The notes under the pieces are model-generated. The model worked only from the letters and a program-made list of their open reading frames with translations. It did no database searches and was not told the origin of the DNA. The position numbers and the translations under genes were made by a program. A stretch of 64,000 nt of DNA from Bordetella parapertussis (GTDB taxonomy: Bacteria > Pseudomonadota > Gammaproteobacteria > Burkholderiales > Burkholderiaceae_A). The stretch spans positions 124,001 through 188,000 of the forward strand of contig CAMDMC010000001.1 in the NCBI GenBank assembly GCA_945901825.1. Reading direction: 5' to 3'. This document shows, piece after piece, positions 18,499-28,800 of this stretch (position 1 is the stretch's first letter; each line of letters opens with the position of its first letter).

Positions 18499-19796
18499 AG
18501 CCGGGTTCGCTGCTCACTGTTCTGGTCGCGGCCTTACGAGAGGCCTCTGGCTTTTCACTTCCTGCCGATAAAATTCTTTCAAGTCTTTTTGAGAAAAATC
18601 GCGGCCTAGGCCCGCGTGAACGGCGTGTTCTGGCCGAGTGTTTTTATTTCGCAATGAGACGCTGGACATGGCTGGAGGCCTCGGCCACAGGTCGGCCCAT
18701 TGAGTCCCAGCCCCGCTCAGATCTCTCGGCTTCCGAGCTTCGGGGCATGGCGGTGCTAGCAAGCTCGTTGGTTGACAAGGCGCAGCTTCTTAATCTCACG
18801 ATCCACGAGTTGCAATGGGCGCAGAGTCGGTCTGAAGAACTGAAAACCCTTAGCAGTGCCCAGCATCGTTTCTGCATACCCGACTGGATCTGGGATGACT
18901 GGGTGGCGCAGCTTGGTGAGGACGAGGCCGGTCAGCTGGCGGCCTTCCTTGACCAAGAGGCGCCGCTTGATCTTCGGCTTAACCTCGCGCAGGGTCAGGG
19001 CGTTGCGCATCTGCGCGATGAGCTCAGCCTTGCTGGCATTGCAGCCCAACCAATTGACTGGCTACCCGAGGGCTTACGTTGTCAGGGGCGGCCTGCACTA
19101 CAGGCTCTAGGGGCCTTTAAGCAAGGCCACTTCGAGGTTCAAGATGCAGGCAGTCAGTTACTCGCACGACTCTGTGCGCCTCAGCGTGGTCAGACCGTTG
19201 TTGATTTTTGCGCCGGCGCGGGGGGCAAAACACTTGCACTCGGGGCGCTTATGCGAAATTCAGGGCGAATTTATGCCCTGGATACCTCATCGTCCCGACT
19301 GGCCCGGCTCAAGCCGAGACTTGCCCGAAGTGGGCTCTCCAATGTCTGGGCGATTGCCATCCAAGGGCTCAATGACCTGCGTATTAAGCGTTTGCGTGCG
19401 AAGGCCGATATCGTTCTTGTTGATGCGCCCTGCACTGGTCTTGGCACCCTTCGACGTAACCCCGATCTAAAGTGGCGTCAGACAAGGCAGGGCCTTGGTG
19501 ACCTGCTGAGCCTCCAGGCATCGATTCTGAGCGCGGCCTCCACCCTTGTTAAGCCCGGTGGGCGCCTTGTCTATGCAACCTGCAGTCTTAAACGCGAAGA
19601 GAACGAGGAGCAGGTGGAGACATTTCTTAAGGCGTATCCCGAGTTCTCAATGGACTCCGCCGAGCGTATTTTACTGCGCCAGGGCATCTCGCCCGGTCCA
19701 CAGGCCTCATGGTTTGGCGAACAGGGGGAGCTTCGTCTCTGGCCCCACCGTTCGGACACGGACGGCTTTTTTGGAGTCAACTTGGTGCGTGCGTAG
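18450..19796 (+). CDS. rsmB: 16S rRNA (cytosine-C5)-methyltransferase, RsmB family
   Basis: This SAM-dependent enzyme of the NOL1/NOP2/Sun family is predicted to methylate C967 of 16S rRNA. The N-terminal NusB-like helical part (about 20-160) includes GLGPRERRVLAECFYFAMRR. The catalytic domain has FEVQDAGSQL, the SAM motif VVDFCAGAGGKTLALG, and the two cysteines in VDAPCTGLGTLRRNPDLKW and ATCSLKREENE. Family members are hard to tell apart; rsmB is preferred because of the N-terminal helical domain. The start overlaps purN by 49 bases. Confidence 0.9.
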   Translation: MPFSSSARRKPPFNPVKPGSLLTVLVAALREASGFSLPADKILSSLFEKNRGLGPRERRVLAECFYFAMRRWTWLEASATGRPIESQPRSDLSASELRGMAVLASSLVDKAQLLNLTIHELQWAQSRSEELKTLSSAQHRFCIPDWIWDDWVAQLGEDEAGQLAAFLDQEAPLDLRLNLAQGQGVAHLRDELSLAGIAAQPIDWLPEGLRCQGRPALQALGAFKQGHFEVQDAGSQLLARLCAPQRGQTVVDFCAGAGGKTLALGALMRNSGRIYALDTSSSRLARLKPRLARSGLSNVWAIAIQGLNDLRIKRLRAKADIVLVDAPCTGLGTLRRNPDLKWRQTRQGLGDLLSLQASILSAASTLVKPGGRLVYATCSLKREENEEQVETFLKAYPEFSMDSAERILLRQGISPGPQASWFGEQGELRLWPHRSDTDGFFGVNLVRA

Positions 19797-19853
19797 ATGT
19801 CAAAAAAGTGAGACACTCGGGGCACTTAGAGGTAGTTTGTTCACAATCAAGGG

Positions 19854-20966
19854 ATGAAAGGGAGTGCCTTGGACTCAATCTTTGAATTTGTAAAATATGG
19901 CCTGACCGGCTGGGGCTGGCTTGAAATTGTGGCCTTCACCCTTGTCGTTACCCACATCACCATTGCTGGGGTCACCATCTATCTTCATCGTTGCCAGGCC
20001 CATCGCGCGGTTGAGCTTCATCCGATTGTTTCCCATTTCTTTCGTTTCTGGCTCTGGCTAACAACGGGGATGGTCACTAAAGAGTGGGCTGCCATTCACC
20101 GTAAGCACCATGCCAAGTGTGAAACCGAAGAAGACCCACACAGCCCGCAAACCCGAGGGCTTTCCACTGTGCTCTGGCAGGGTGCCGATCTATACCGAAA
20201 TTCTGCGAAAGACATGCCGCTTCTAAATCGTTACGGTCATGGCTGCCCCGACGACTGGGTTGAAAGGCACGTTTACACGGGTCGTAGTGCCCTTGGTGTG
20301 AGCCTAATGCTTATCACCAACGTACTCTTATTTGGCGTCGTGGGTGCTGCAGTTTGGGCTGTGCAAATGATGTGGATTCCGTTTTTTGCAGCGGGCGTGG
20401 TCAATGGAATTGCGCACTTCTGGGGCTACAGGAATTTCAAAAGCCCCGACACCAGTGCAAACCTCATTCCTTGGGGCATTCTTATTGGCGGGGAAGAGCT
20501 GCACAACAATCATCACGCCCATGCAACGTCACCCAAATTAAGCTCACGCTGGTATGAGTTTGATATTGGCTGGATGTACATACGAATTCTTCAGGTCCTG
20601 GGGCTTGCAAGGCCGCGCTCGCTGCCGATGGCCGATGTTGCACTCAACCCTACGAAGGTTGAGATCGACGCGGCAACCATTCAGGCCATTCTGTCTAGCA
20701 AGTACGAACTCATGGCCCGGCTTTCTAAGCGAGTTCATAAGTTTCAGGCAAGTGTTTCGAATACCAATACTTTTTCAGATCTTGCTCGCACAGCAGGACA
20801 GCTTCGTGTTGATTTTGAGGCCATCTGGTCGCAAAGAGCTTTATCGGTTGACCAGACTATCGAAGCCGTTCAGCAGTGGTGTCAGAGGGCTGAGGCTAGT
20901 GGTATTTCTGCCTGCGAAGAGTTTGCTAGGCGGTTACGGATGATGACGGTGAAGTCGGCGATCTGA
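19854..20966 (+). CDS. membrane fatty acid desaturase (delta-9 acyl-lipid/acyl-CoA type)
   Basis: This di-iron membrane enzyme is predicted to introduce a double bond into acyl chains and tune membrane fluidity. The three His boxes are present: HRCQAH, HRKHH, and HNNHH in GGEELHNNHHAH. Hydrophobic segments flank them (about 16-40, 55-70, 145-185). A roughly 130-residue soluble C-terminal tail follows. The ATG at 19854 is the first start, but AAAGGGAG at 19857-19864 is well placed for a TTG at 19869, which would give an N-terminus more like relatives. It follows rsmB by 57 bases and converges on mltD. Confidence 0.9.
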   Translation: MKGSALDSIFEFVKYGLTGWGWLEIVAFTLVVTHITIAGVTIYLHRCQAHRAVELHPIVSHFFRFWLWLTTGMVTKEWAAIHRKHHAKCETEEDPHSPQTRGLSTVLWQGADLYRNSAKDMPLLNRYGHGCPDDWVERHVYTGRSALGVSLMLITNVLLFGVVGAAVWAVQMMWIPFFAAGVVNGIAHFWGYRNFKSPDTSANLIPWGILIGGEELHNNHHAHATSPKLSSRWYEFDIGWMYIRILQVLGLARPRSLPMADVALNPTKVEIDAATIQAILSSKYELMARLSKRVHKFQASVSNTNTFSDLARTAGQLRVDFEAIWSQRALSVDQTIEAVQQWCQRAEASGISACEEFARRLRMMTVKSAI

Positions 20967-20993
20967 GTTTGTAGCCGATTGAAAGCCTTCCAC

Positions 20994-22490
20994 TTAGCGT
21001 TCGTAAATACGCTTTCCGTTTGCTTCAGTAATCACTGTTCGAGACGTTTCCGGCTTCAGAATAAGGCGAACCCCTTCTTTTAGTTGGGCCACACCTCGAT
21101 TAAGTGCCTTAAGATCGGCGACTCGGACACGCCATCTTTTCGCAATGGACTGCCAGGTTTCATTGCGTCGTACCACATACGTTTTTGCTGGAACATATTC
21201 TCGTTCAATGGTACGCGCCCCTTTAAAGCTCGCTAGCGTCGTTTCAAGCGAGGCATCGTTACGGGCTTGGGCCGCAACAGGCGCAAGCAAAACAGTGCCC
21301 GGCAGTAAATTAACTTTCCCATTCTTTAGGCTGTTGGCCTTTGCTAAGTCGTCGGCCGATACCCCCGCACGCGCAGCAATCGATTTCAGTGAGTCACCCC
21401 TTTTCATGGTGTAGGGCTTCCAGGTCACCAGCGGCAGGCCTTTGGTTAGGTAGTCTGCGAGGTTTGTATTGAACCGATCGACATTCTCAACAGGCAAAAC
21501 AATACGGTTCGTTCTGCTTATCTCGATAACAGGCCGTCGCAGGTGAGGGTTAAGTGCCTGAAAGTCTTGTGGGGCAAGCTCTGCAAGCTCGGCAGCGAGC
21601 TTGAGGTCAATGGACTGGCTTTTATCGATTACAGCAAAGTAGGGGCGGTTTTCAACATAGGGCAGGGTAAGGCCGAAGTCCTGGGGGCTCTCAAGAATGT
21701 CACGTAGGGCGATGAGTTGAGGTACGTAATTGCGGGTCTCTCGGGGCATACGCAGGTTTAGGTAGTCGGCGGGCTTTCCCGCTGCCTTGTTACGTCGTAC
21801 GGCTCGCCCAACCGCGCCCTCGCCCCAGTTGTAGGACGCTAAGGCGAGGAACCAGTCGTTGTCATGCAAGGCGTAGATTTTCTCGAGGTAGTCCAGTGCG
21901 GCCCGTGTCGATTCAATCACGTCTCGCCGCTCGTCCATCCACCAGTCTTGAGAGAGTTCATAGACGCGGCCGGTGGATGGAATGAACTGCCAAAGGCCTG
22001 CAGCCTTCGCGTGCGAGGTGGCCTGAGGGTTGTAGGCACTTTCTACAATAGGAAGAAGGGCAAGCTCCATGGGCAGTCCACGTGCCTCGATTTCTTCGAC
22101 AATATGATGCAGGTAAGGACCACCTCGCGCGAAGACGCGGTTGAGGTAGTCGGGGTTTGAGGAAAACCTTTTAATAAAGGGCTGAATACGCGAGCTTGGC
22201 ATATCGGGCATCGCAAAGCCCGAACGAATTCGATCGATCAGGTTGTCGTAGGCTGGGGTTGCACCAATCAGCGTTTCAGGAGGAGGGCTGGTTGCTGGGA
22301 GTACCTCTTGCTGCTGGGCTTTTTTGGCTAACTCATCTGAACCGCTCGTTCCTATTGGATTGCTTTTCTCAACGTTTTCGGCAATTGCGTTCGAAACGGG
22401 TGCCGACTTGTCAATTTGGGAGGTCTGCGTTGTTGCGCAGCCCGAGAGCAAGATTAGGGCTACAAGGACGAGCAGCGGGAAAGGTTTCAT
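20994..22490 (-). CDS. mltD: membrane-bound lytic murein transglycosylase D
   Basis: This lipoprotein transglycosylase cleaves peptidoglycan glycan strands. The signal peptide ends in LLSGC (lipobox, Cys18). The SLT domain holds the catalytic Glu in LLPIVESAYNP, followed by AKAAGLWQFIPSTGR and ALASYNWGEGAV. Two LysM repeats follow: one starting near YTMKRGDSLKSIAARAG and one near YVVRRNETWQSIAKRW. The 498 residues are in the family range. It lies 22 bases after gloB on the same strand, the usual mltD/gloB pairing. Confidence 0.96.
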   Translation of the reverse strand: MKPFPLLVLVALILLSGCATTQTSQIDKSAPVSNAIAENVEKSNPIGTSGSDELAKKAQQQEVLPATSPPPETLIGATPAYDNLIDRIRSGFAMPDMPSSRIQPFIKRFSSNPDYLNRVFARGGPYLHHIVEEIEARGLPMELALLPIVESAYNPQATSHAKAAGLWQFIPSTGRVYELSQDWWMDERRDVIESTRAALDYLEKIYALHDNDWFLALASYNWGEGAVGRAVRRNKAAGKPADYLNLRMPRETRNYVPQLIALRDILESPQDFGLTLPYVENRPYFAVIDKSQSIDLKLAAELAELAPQDFQALNPHLRRPVIEISRTNRIVLPVENVDRFNTNLADYLTKGLPLVTWKPYTMKRGDSLKSIAARAGVSADDLAKANSLKNGKVNLLPGTVLLAPVAAQARNDASLETTLASFKGARTIEREYVPAKTYVVRRNETWQSIAKRWRVRVADLKALNRGVAQLKEGVRLILKPETSRTVITEANGKRIYER

Positions 22491-22512
22491 TGACCGATTT
22501 TATAGGGAACTT

Positions 22513-23292
22513 TTAGTTTGGCCTAAATTGGTCCTTGGCCTGTCGCAGGCGGCCAAACGCCATTGCACTGGCGCATCCTAAAAAGGGGTTCGTGAGGAGC
22601 TCTTCGGCGATGGTCGAGGGCAGGGTTAGCCTGTTCTGGCTGCGTAGGCCTTGAACCTTGATGAGCCGCTCGTGAATGGCCTGCGAATCAGGATAGACCG
22701 CCTTTGCAAAAAGCAGGTTGCCAAGCGTATATTCGTGGGCGCAATAAATGCGCGTTTGCGGGGGTAAGTGGGCCAGCCGGTTCAATGAATGGAACATCTG
22801 CTCTGCGGTTCCTCCAAGCAGGCGACCACACCCAGCAGCAAAGAGGGTATCGCCGCAAAACACAGCCGCAGGCTGGTCGCCTTCCTCATTCAACAGGTAG
22901 GCAAGATGATCGCGCGTATGCCCGGGTACAAAGAGCACCTGCAGTGTTAGGCCAAGCGTGTTGAGATGAATCTTGCTTGCCTCATGAACAGCCGATGTCA
23001 CACCTTTCTCTAGACATGACTGAGGCCCATAGACGGTAGGCGCTAGACCGTAGCTGGTTAAGCAATGGTCAACAAGCTCTTTAATACCACCGGTATGGTC
23101 TCCATGGTGGTGAGTAATCAATACACCGGTGAGGACCTTTTGATTGGTTTTTAACCAGCGAATAACGGGCATGGCCTCACCAGGATCCACCACGACGACT
23201 TCGTCTGTTTCTTCACGGTTTAGGCACCAGATCAGGTTGTCGTCAAAGGCGTGTATGGGGCTAATGCTTGGGGGAGCATTAAAAATTGTCAT
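22513..23292 (-). CDS. gloB: hydroxyacylglutathione hydrolase (glyoxalase II)
   Basis: This metallo-beta-lactamase-fold hydrolase splits S-lactoylglutathione to D-lactate and glutathione, completing methylglyoxal removal. THHHGDHTGG is the binuclear metal motif. FVPGHTRDHLAYL, FCGDTLFAAGCGRL and IYCAHEYTLGNL are GloB signatures, and the C-terminal domain ends near LPSTIAEELLTNPFL. The 259-residue length is normal. It is divergent from the methyltransferase gene. Confidence 0.96.
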   Translation of the reverse strand: MTIFNAPPSISPIHAFDDNLIWCLNREETDEVVVVDPGEAMPVIRWLKTNQKVLTGVLITHHHGDHTGGIKELVDHCLTSYGLAPTVYGPQSCLEKGVTSAVHEASKIHLNTLGLTLQVLFVPGHTRDHLAYLLNEEGDQPAAVFCGDTLFAAGCGRLLGGTAEQMFHSLNRLAHLPPQTRIYCAHEYTLGNLLFAKAVYPDSQAIHERLIKVQGLRSQNRLTLPSTIAEELLTNPFLGCASAMAFGRLRQAKDQFRPN

Positions 23293-23300
23293 GGGCTCGG

Positions 23301-23328
23301 TTGATAATAGGGACTACTTCCTTATGCT
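23301..23328 (+). promoter_or_regulatory. candidate sigma-70 promoter for the 23347 methyltransferase gene
   Basis: TTGATA (23301-23306) and TATGCT (23323-23328) are 16 bases apart in the 54-base gap between divergent gloB and the methyltransferase gene. Transcription would start near 23335, just before the ATG at 23347. Confidence 0.45.
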
Positions 23329-23346
23329 ACGTGATTAAGCGATTCC

Positions 23347-24126
23347 ATGCCGTTACCTTCAGCCCTCTCTGTAAACCTGCCGAACCCCTACCAGTCGTGG
23401 GCACCTTGGCTCAAAAGCCCTTCAGGTCAGGCGTTGCTTGCGATTGAGCGCCGTTGGCTTGAGCAGCGACTTGTCGATCAGTTTGGCTATCACGCCCTTC
23501 AGGTTGGCCCATCGGAGATTAATGCCCTGGCATCGAATCGAATGCTCTGTAAGGCGAGAGTCAGTTTCTTTGCACCGCAGCCCAGCGACTCGGATGAGGA
23601 TGACCAGCAGCTTGTCTGCCATCCCGATGCCTTACCGGTTGAGTCGGAGTCCGTTGACCTGGTTGTTCTTGTCCATTGTCTTGAGCTTGTATCGGACCCC
23701 CACCGCCTGCTTCGTGAGGCTGAGCGCGTGCTTATCCCCGAGGGTCGCCTGGTAGTTTTAGGGTTTAATCCGTACAGCCTGTGGGCGCTCCACAAACCCC
23801 TGGCGACGCGGTACTTTCCGCCTGCTGAGAACCCTTGGCTAAGCCTCGGGCGCTTGAAAGACTGGTGCCGCGTGCTGGGGATGACACCTGATGGCGGCTC
23901 TGCTGCCTTGTATCGGCCGATTCTTTCAAAGCCACGTTGGTGGGATCGGCTCGCCTGGCTTGAGGCTGCGGGAAACCGTTGGTGGCCGGGTCTTGGGGCC
24001 ATCTACCTCTTGTCTGCAGTGAAGCGCCGCGAGGGCATGCGAATGATGAAGACAAACTGGCGCCAGCGACGCGCCTCAGCCTCCTCGCAGGTTGTGGTTG
24101 GCTCCAGTGTGAGGACCAGTGAGTGA
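23347..24126 (+). CDS. class I SAM-dependent methyltransferase
   Basis: This 259-residue methyltransferase is of the type commonly found between gloB and rnhA in betaproteobacteria. The core shows [20 protein letters not shown] and [24 protein letters not shown], matching motifs around the methyltransferase-11 post-motif region. The glycine-rich SAM motif near the N-terminus is weak. A Trp-rich segment follows (about 150-215), then a basic tail. The substrate is unknown. The stop overlaps the rnhA GTG start by 4 bases. Confidence 0.85.
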   Translation: MPLPSALSVNLPNPYQSWAPWLKSPSGQALLAIERRWLEQRLVDQFGYHALQVGPSEINALASNRMLCKARVSFFAPQPSDSDEDDQQLVCHPDALPVESESVDLVVLVHCLELVSDPHRLLREAERVLIPEGRLVVLGFNPYSLWALHKPLATRYFPPAENPWLSLGRLKDWCRVLGMTPDGGSAALYRPILSKPRWWDRLAWLEAAGNRWWPGLGAIYLLSAVKRREGMRMMKTNWRQRRASASSQVVVGSSVRTSE

Positions 24127-24566
24127 CTGAAAAGCCAAAGGTCGATCTCTATTCCGATGGGGCCTGCAAGGGCAACCCGGGCCCCGGCGGCTGGGGAGCC
24201 CTTTTATGTTGCAAAGGCAGGGAGCGTGAGCTTTGCGGAGGGGAGCGCCTCACCACGAACAATCGAATGGAGTTAACAGCAGTGATTCAGGGGCTCAACG
24301 CACTTACTAGGCCAAGTGAAGTTACGATTTTCACCGACTCGCAGTATGTAAAAAATGGCATTGAACAATGGATTTCCCAGTGGAAGACACGGGGTTGGCG
24401 CACCAGCTCGGGCAAGCCTGTAGCTAACCAGGATTTGTGGGTTCTTCTTGAAGAGGCCTTGCAGAGGCATGTTGTGCAATGGCGCTGGGTGAAGGGCCAT
24501 GCGGGGCATTTGGGCAACGAGCGTGCCGACAGCCTTGCCAACAGCGGCGTACCCACGACCGATTAA
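24123..24566 (+). CDS. rnhA: ribonuclease HI
   Basis: RNase HI degrades RNA in RNA-DNA hybrids. Catalytic carboxylates are visible: Asp8 in [17 protein letters not shown], Glu in NRMELTAVI, Asp in [11 protein letters not shown] and Asp in NERADSLA. The basic handle [19 protein letters not shown] is present. Its 147 residues are standard. It starts at a GTG that overlaps the methyltransferase stop. In relatives rnhA is directly followed by dnaQ; here an RND pair lies between. Confidence 0.97.
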   Translation: MTEKPKVDLYSDGACKGNPGPGGWGALLCCKGRERELCGGERLTTNNRMELTAVIQGLNALTRPSEVTIFTDSQYVKNGIEQWISQWKTRGWRTSSGKPVANQDLWVLLEEALQRHVVQWRWVKGHAGHLGNERADSLANSGVPTTD

Positions 24567-24677
24567 CTTGCTATGCTCCAAGGCTGTAGAAGCCAAGATA
24601 AACGTCTAATTTGTCATTGTTTTTCCGTGACCATGCTCCTCTCATAAACTTATTAAGTAGGAAAGGACAGCCAAGCC

Positions 24678-25850
24678 TTGCGTTTTAATTTGCGTCTATT
24701 TGTTGTCTTGCTTATTGGGCTCACCTTATTACTGCTCGCTGCATACCGAATGGGCTGGCTTGACCAGCTTATGTCTGCGCCGGAGGCCCCCACCCAGGCG
24801 CAGGGCAGCCAAGGACCTCAGGCAGCAAAAGGGCCTGCAGGCCCTGGTGGGTCGGGCCCCGGTGGGTCGGGGCAGGGAGGTCGGCCGGCCATGGCGACAC
24901 CGGTCGAGGTGGCCAAAGTTGTCCGTCGAGAAGTCTCTGACATGCTCAGAGTGACAGGTGAGTTCAAGGCGACCGATCGGGTTGACCTTCGGCCGGAAAT
25001 TGCTGGGCGAATTGTCGAGCTTGGTTTTCGTGACGGCCAGAAAGTCTCGGTAGGCCAGATTCTGGTGAAGCTTGACGACAGCCTGCTGAGGGCAGAGTAC
25101 GCCCAGGCGAAGGCTGAGGCAGATCTTGCTGCATCCAATTTTTCAAGGGCACAAGAACTTTTCGATCGCCAGTTTATTAGCCCGCGAGGTCTGGATGAGG
25201 CCAAGGCCAATGCCGCTGTGGCCAAGGCAAGGCGAGACCTTAGTTTTGCACGACTTGCGCGCACAGAAATTCGAGCCCCCTTCGCGGGCCGGGCCGGACT
25301 AAAAGACTGGAGTGTCGGGGACTATGTAAAGGAAGGTGAGCGCCTGGTGACCATCGAGGACACTGAGCGTATGCACTTCGATTTCCGAGTGCCCGAGCGC
25401 TTTGCCAGTCAGGTCTCTGTAGGACAGGTTCTAAGTATTCAGACTGAAGGTGTCCGCGATGATCGTTTGTATCGTGTCAGTGCAGTGGATGTTGAAGTCG
25501 ATCAGAACGGTCGGTTTTTGCGGGTAAGGGCCGTTACACCCAACACGGATGGGCGATGGAAGTCAGGAATGTTCGGCCGCGCGGGTCTGCGCCTAAAAAC
25601 AATCGACAACGGACTGCTCGTCTCGGAAGAGGCCCTCGTGGGGGACCGGGAAGGCTTCTTTGTTTGGAAGGTTGTTGAGGGCAAGGCTCAGAAGGTCCGA
25701 ATTGAATTGGGTATTCGCCTTGAGAAGGAGGTGCAGGTTGTTCAGGGTCTCGCCGAGGGCGATGAGGTTGTGATTGCTGGGCAGCTCAAAATTCGTGCCC
25801 CAGGCCAAGACGTTCGGGTTCTCAACATTGCTGGTAGTAAAAAGCCTTAA
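24678..25850 (+). CDS. RND efflux periplasmic adaptor (membrane fusion protein)
   Basis: This periplasmic adaptor is predicted to couple the RND pump encoded next to an outer-membrane channel. It starts at a TTG, with AAAGGA upstream. An N-terminal membrane segment (about 5-27) is followed by a Gly/Pro-rich linker (about 40-68), then the biotinyl-lipoyl-like half-motif (VDLRPEIAGRIVELGFRDG), a helical hairpin (about 135-195), the matching half EIRAPFAGRAG, and beta-barrel domains. The 390 residues are typical. No TolC-type gene is nearby. The pump gene begins 8 bases after its stop. Confidence 0.93.
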   Translation: MRFNLRLFVVLLIGLTLLLLAAYRMGWLDQLMSAPEAPTQAQGSQGPQAAKGPAGPGGSGPGGSGQGGRPAMATPVEVAKVVRREVSDMLRVTGEFKATDRVDLRPEIAGRIVELGFRDGQKVSVGQILVKLDDSLLRAEYAQAKAEADLAASNFSRAQELFDRQFISPRGLDEAKANAAVAKARRDLSFARLARTEIRAPFAGRAGLKDWSVGDYVKEGERLVTIEDTERMHFDFRVPERFASQVSVGQVLSIQTEGVRDDRLYRVSAVDVEVDQNGRFLRVRAVTPNTDGRWKSGMFGRAGLRLKTIDNGLLVSEEALVGDREGFFVWKVVEGKAQKVRIELGIRLEKEVQVVQGLAEGDEVVIAGQLKIRAPGQDVRVLNIAGSKKP

Positions 25851-25858
25851 GCCTAAGA

Positions 25859-28800
25859 ATGAGACTCTCTCAGGTCTGTATTGACCGCCCCGTTTTTGCA
25901 ACGGTACTGTCGCTTATTTTGATGCTGCTGGGTCTCGTGAGCCTTGATCGGCTCTCGGTTCGCGAGTATCCGAAAATTGAAGAGCCTATCGTTACCGTAA
26001 GCACCGATTACCGCGGTGCCTCACCCGAGATCATTGAATCGCAGGTAACCAAGCCGCTCGAGGACTCCATTGCGGGCATCGAGGGCATTGAGGTTCTTAC
26101 CTCCATTTCACGATCAGAGCGGTCACAGATCACCGTGCGTTTCAAGCTTGATCGTGACCCCGACAGTGCTGCCTCCGATGTACGCGACCGTGTGGCAAGG
26201 GTTCGTTCGCGCCTGCCCGAAGAGGTAAGTGAATCGGTCATTTCGAAGGTGGAGGCCGATGCGCAGCCCATTATCTGGCTCACCTTCAACAGCGAATCCA
26301 TGTCCTTAATGGACCTCTCTGACCTTGCCAATAGGGTGGTTAAGCCCAGACTGCAAAATCTGGAGGGTGCCGCCGATGTCCGTATCTTCGGTGATCGGCG
26401 CTATTCCATGCGAATCTGGCTTGATCGCGATCGACTTGCCAGCCAAGGGCTCACCGTGCAGGATGTCGAGGATGCCCTTCGGCGTCAGAATATCGAGATT
26501 CCCGCCGGTCGGGTTGAGACCCCAGGGCGTGAGTTTTCTGTCATGGCACCCACCGACCTTCAGACTCCAGGCGAATTCGAAGGAATTGTTCTGGGCGCTC
26601 CCCGAGGGGCGTCTGCGCTTGTGCGCCTGGGCGACGTGGCGCGGATAGAGGTTGCGCCCGAAGACGAGAGAAGGGTTGCTCGCTACAAGGGACGCACGAC
26701 GGTTGCGATGGGGGTAATTAAGCAGGCGACGGCCAATCCACTGACGCTCTCGCAAGAGGTTTCGAAGGCCATTCCTCAAATCCTTCAAGATCTGCCGCCC
26801 ACCGTAGGAATGGAGGTGGCAAACGATTACTCGGTTTTTATCGACCGTTCGATTCGTGCTGTTGCGAAGACCATCACAGAGGCACTTCTGCTGGTTGGTC
26901 TTACGGTCTTTGTGTTTCTGCGCTCGGTGCGGGCCTCCCTTATTCCGCTGGTCACAATCCCAGTGTCCATGATTACAAGCTTTGCTATTTTGTACGCCCT
27001 TGGTTTTTCAATTAATACGCTTACGCTGCTTGCCTTGGTTCTCTCAATTGGGCTTGTCGTTGATGACGCTATTGTCGTGCTAGAGAACATTTCGCATCAT
27101 ATTGAGCAGGGCATGGAGCCCCTGAAGGCTGCGGCAAAAGGTATGCAAGAAATAAGCTTTGCTGTTGTCGCCATGACGCTAACCCTGGCCGCGGTCTTTG
27201 CACCAATGGCCTTTTCAACGGGTAGGACGGGCAGACTCTTCACAGAATTTGCTCTTACCTTGGCAGGGGCCGTTCTGGTCTCGGGCTTTGTTGCCCTAAC
27301 GCTCTCACCAATGATGTGTGGTCGACTGCTAAAGCCACGTCCTCATCAGACCCCGACCGAGGAGCAAGCCCATGCCAAGAAGTCTCTGGCTAAAAAGTGG
27401 GGCGATGGTTTTGAGTCGTGGTTTGGACGGCTTCTCATCTCGTACGAGGCCGTACTGAACCGCATTCTTAATCGCAGGCTTGCCATTGGTTTTGTTGCCC
27501 TCGCCATCATTGCCTTGGGTGTTCTGCTTTTTAATGTGATTAAAAAAGAGCTCTCTCCAGCCGAGGACAGAGGCTTTCTGGTTTCTGTCTTTAGCGCACC
27601 CGAGGGCAGTTCAATTGACTACACGGCGCGTTACGCCTTGCGCATCGAAGAGATATTCAAGCAGGTGCCTGAGGCCGACAAGTTTTTTGTTATTTCGGGC
27701 TCGCCAACCGTTGAGCGTGGCATTGCATTTTTTAGGCCGGTGGACTGGGACGACCGCGACCGGTCAACCATGCAAATTTCCCAGGAGTTGCAGCCAAAGC
27801 TTCTATCGATTCCAGGTGTGAATGCCTTTGCTGTTAACCCACCAGCCCTTGGTCAAAATGTTCGATCGCGCCCCATTCAGGTGGTCATCTTATCCTCCGC
27901 ACCGATCGATGAGCTTGCCGAGGTCACCGAGAAACTGCGAAACCGCCTAAGTGAGAATCCAATGCTTCGAGGTGTTGATACCGATTTGCAGCTCAACAAA
28001 CCCGAGTTTCGCCTTGAAATTGACCGAGAGCGCGCCGCCGACATGGGTGTGCAGGTGGAGGCTGTTGGTCGCACCCTGGAAAGTTTACTTGGAGGCCGAC
28101 AGGTAACGCGCTTTAAGCGGGGCAATGAGCAGTACGAGGTGGTTGTTCAACTGGAAGAACAGAATCGCAATACGCCTCAGGATATCCAGGCCATTTATGT
28201 ACGAGGTCGCGATGGTGGTCTTGTCGCACTTTCAAGTCTTCTCAAAATTAGCGAGGCGGTCAGTCCGCGTGAACTTAATCACTTTATGCAGCAGCGTGCT
28301 GTCACCATAACCGCAAGTCTTGCCCCAGACATCACCATTGGCGAGGCTTTGGATTTTGTAGAGAAGACCGCCAGGGACCAGCTACCCGCAGGCTACGCAC
28401 TTGACTATGATGGGCAGTCTCGTGAGTTTCGGGATTCTCAAAGCACACTTTTATTTGTCTTTGTTCTGGCGCTGCTTTTTATTTACTTGGTTCTTGCTGC
28501 GCAGTTTGAAAGCTTCGTCTTTCCCTTGGTTATTCTAATGACGGTGCCCCTTGCGCTGACGGGTGCGCTGGTCACGGTTTATCTTTCCAATGGCAGTCTC
28601 AACGTTTATTCCCAGATCGGTCTTGTTGCGCTAATTGGCCTAATTGCTAAGAACGGTATCCTTATTGTTGAGTTTGCAAATCAGTTACGTGACACCGGTA
28701 TGTCGGTTTATGAAGCCGCACGTGCCGCGGCGGTAAGGCGGTTTCGCCCAATTCTTATGACAACCATTGCAACCATTTTCGGCGCCTTGCCTCTTGCACT

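Noticed and set aside
23499..24002. 167-residue minus-strand frame
   Set aside because: It lies wholly antisense to the methyltransferase gene and its composition (Arg/Ser/Pro-rich) is typical of shadow frames.
24818..25264. 148-residue minus-strand frame in the RND adaptor
   Set aside because: A Ser/Arg-rich shadow of the adaptor coding strand with no start signal.
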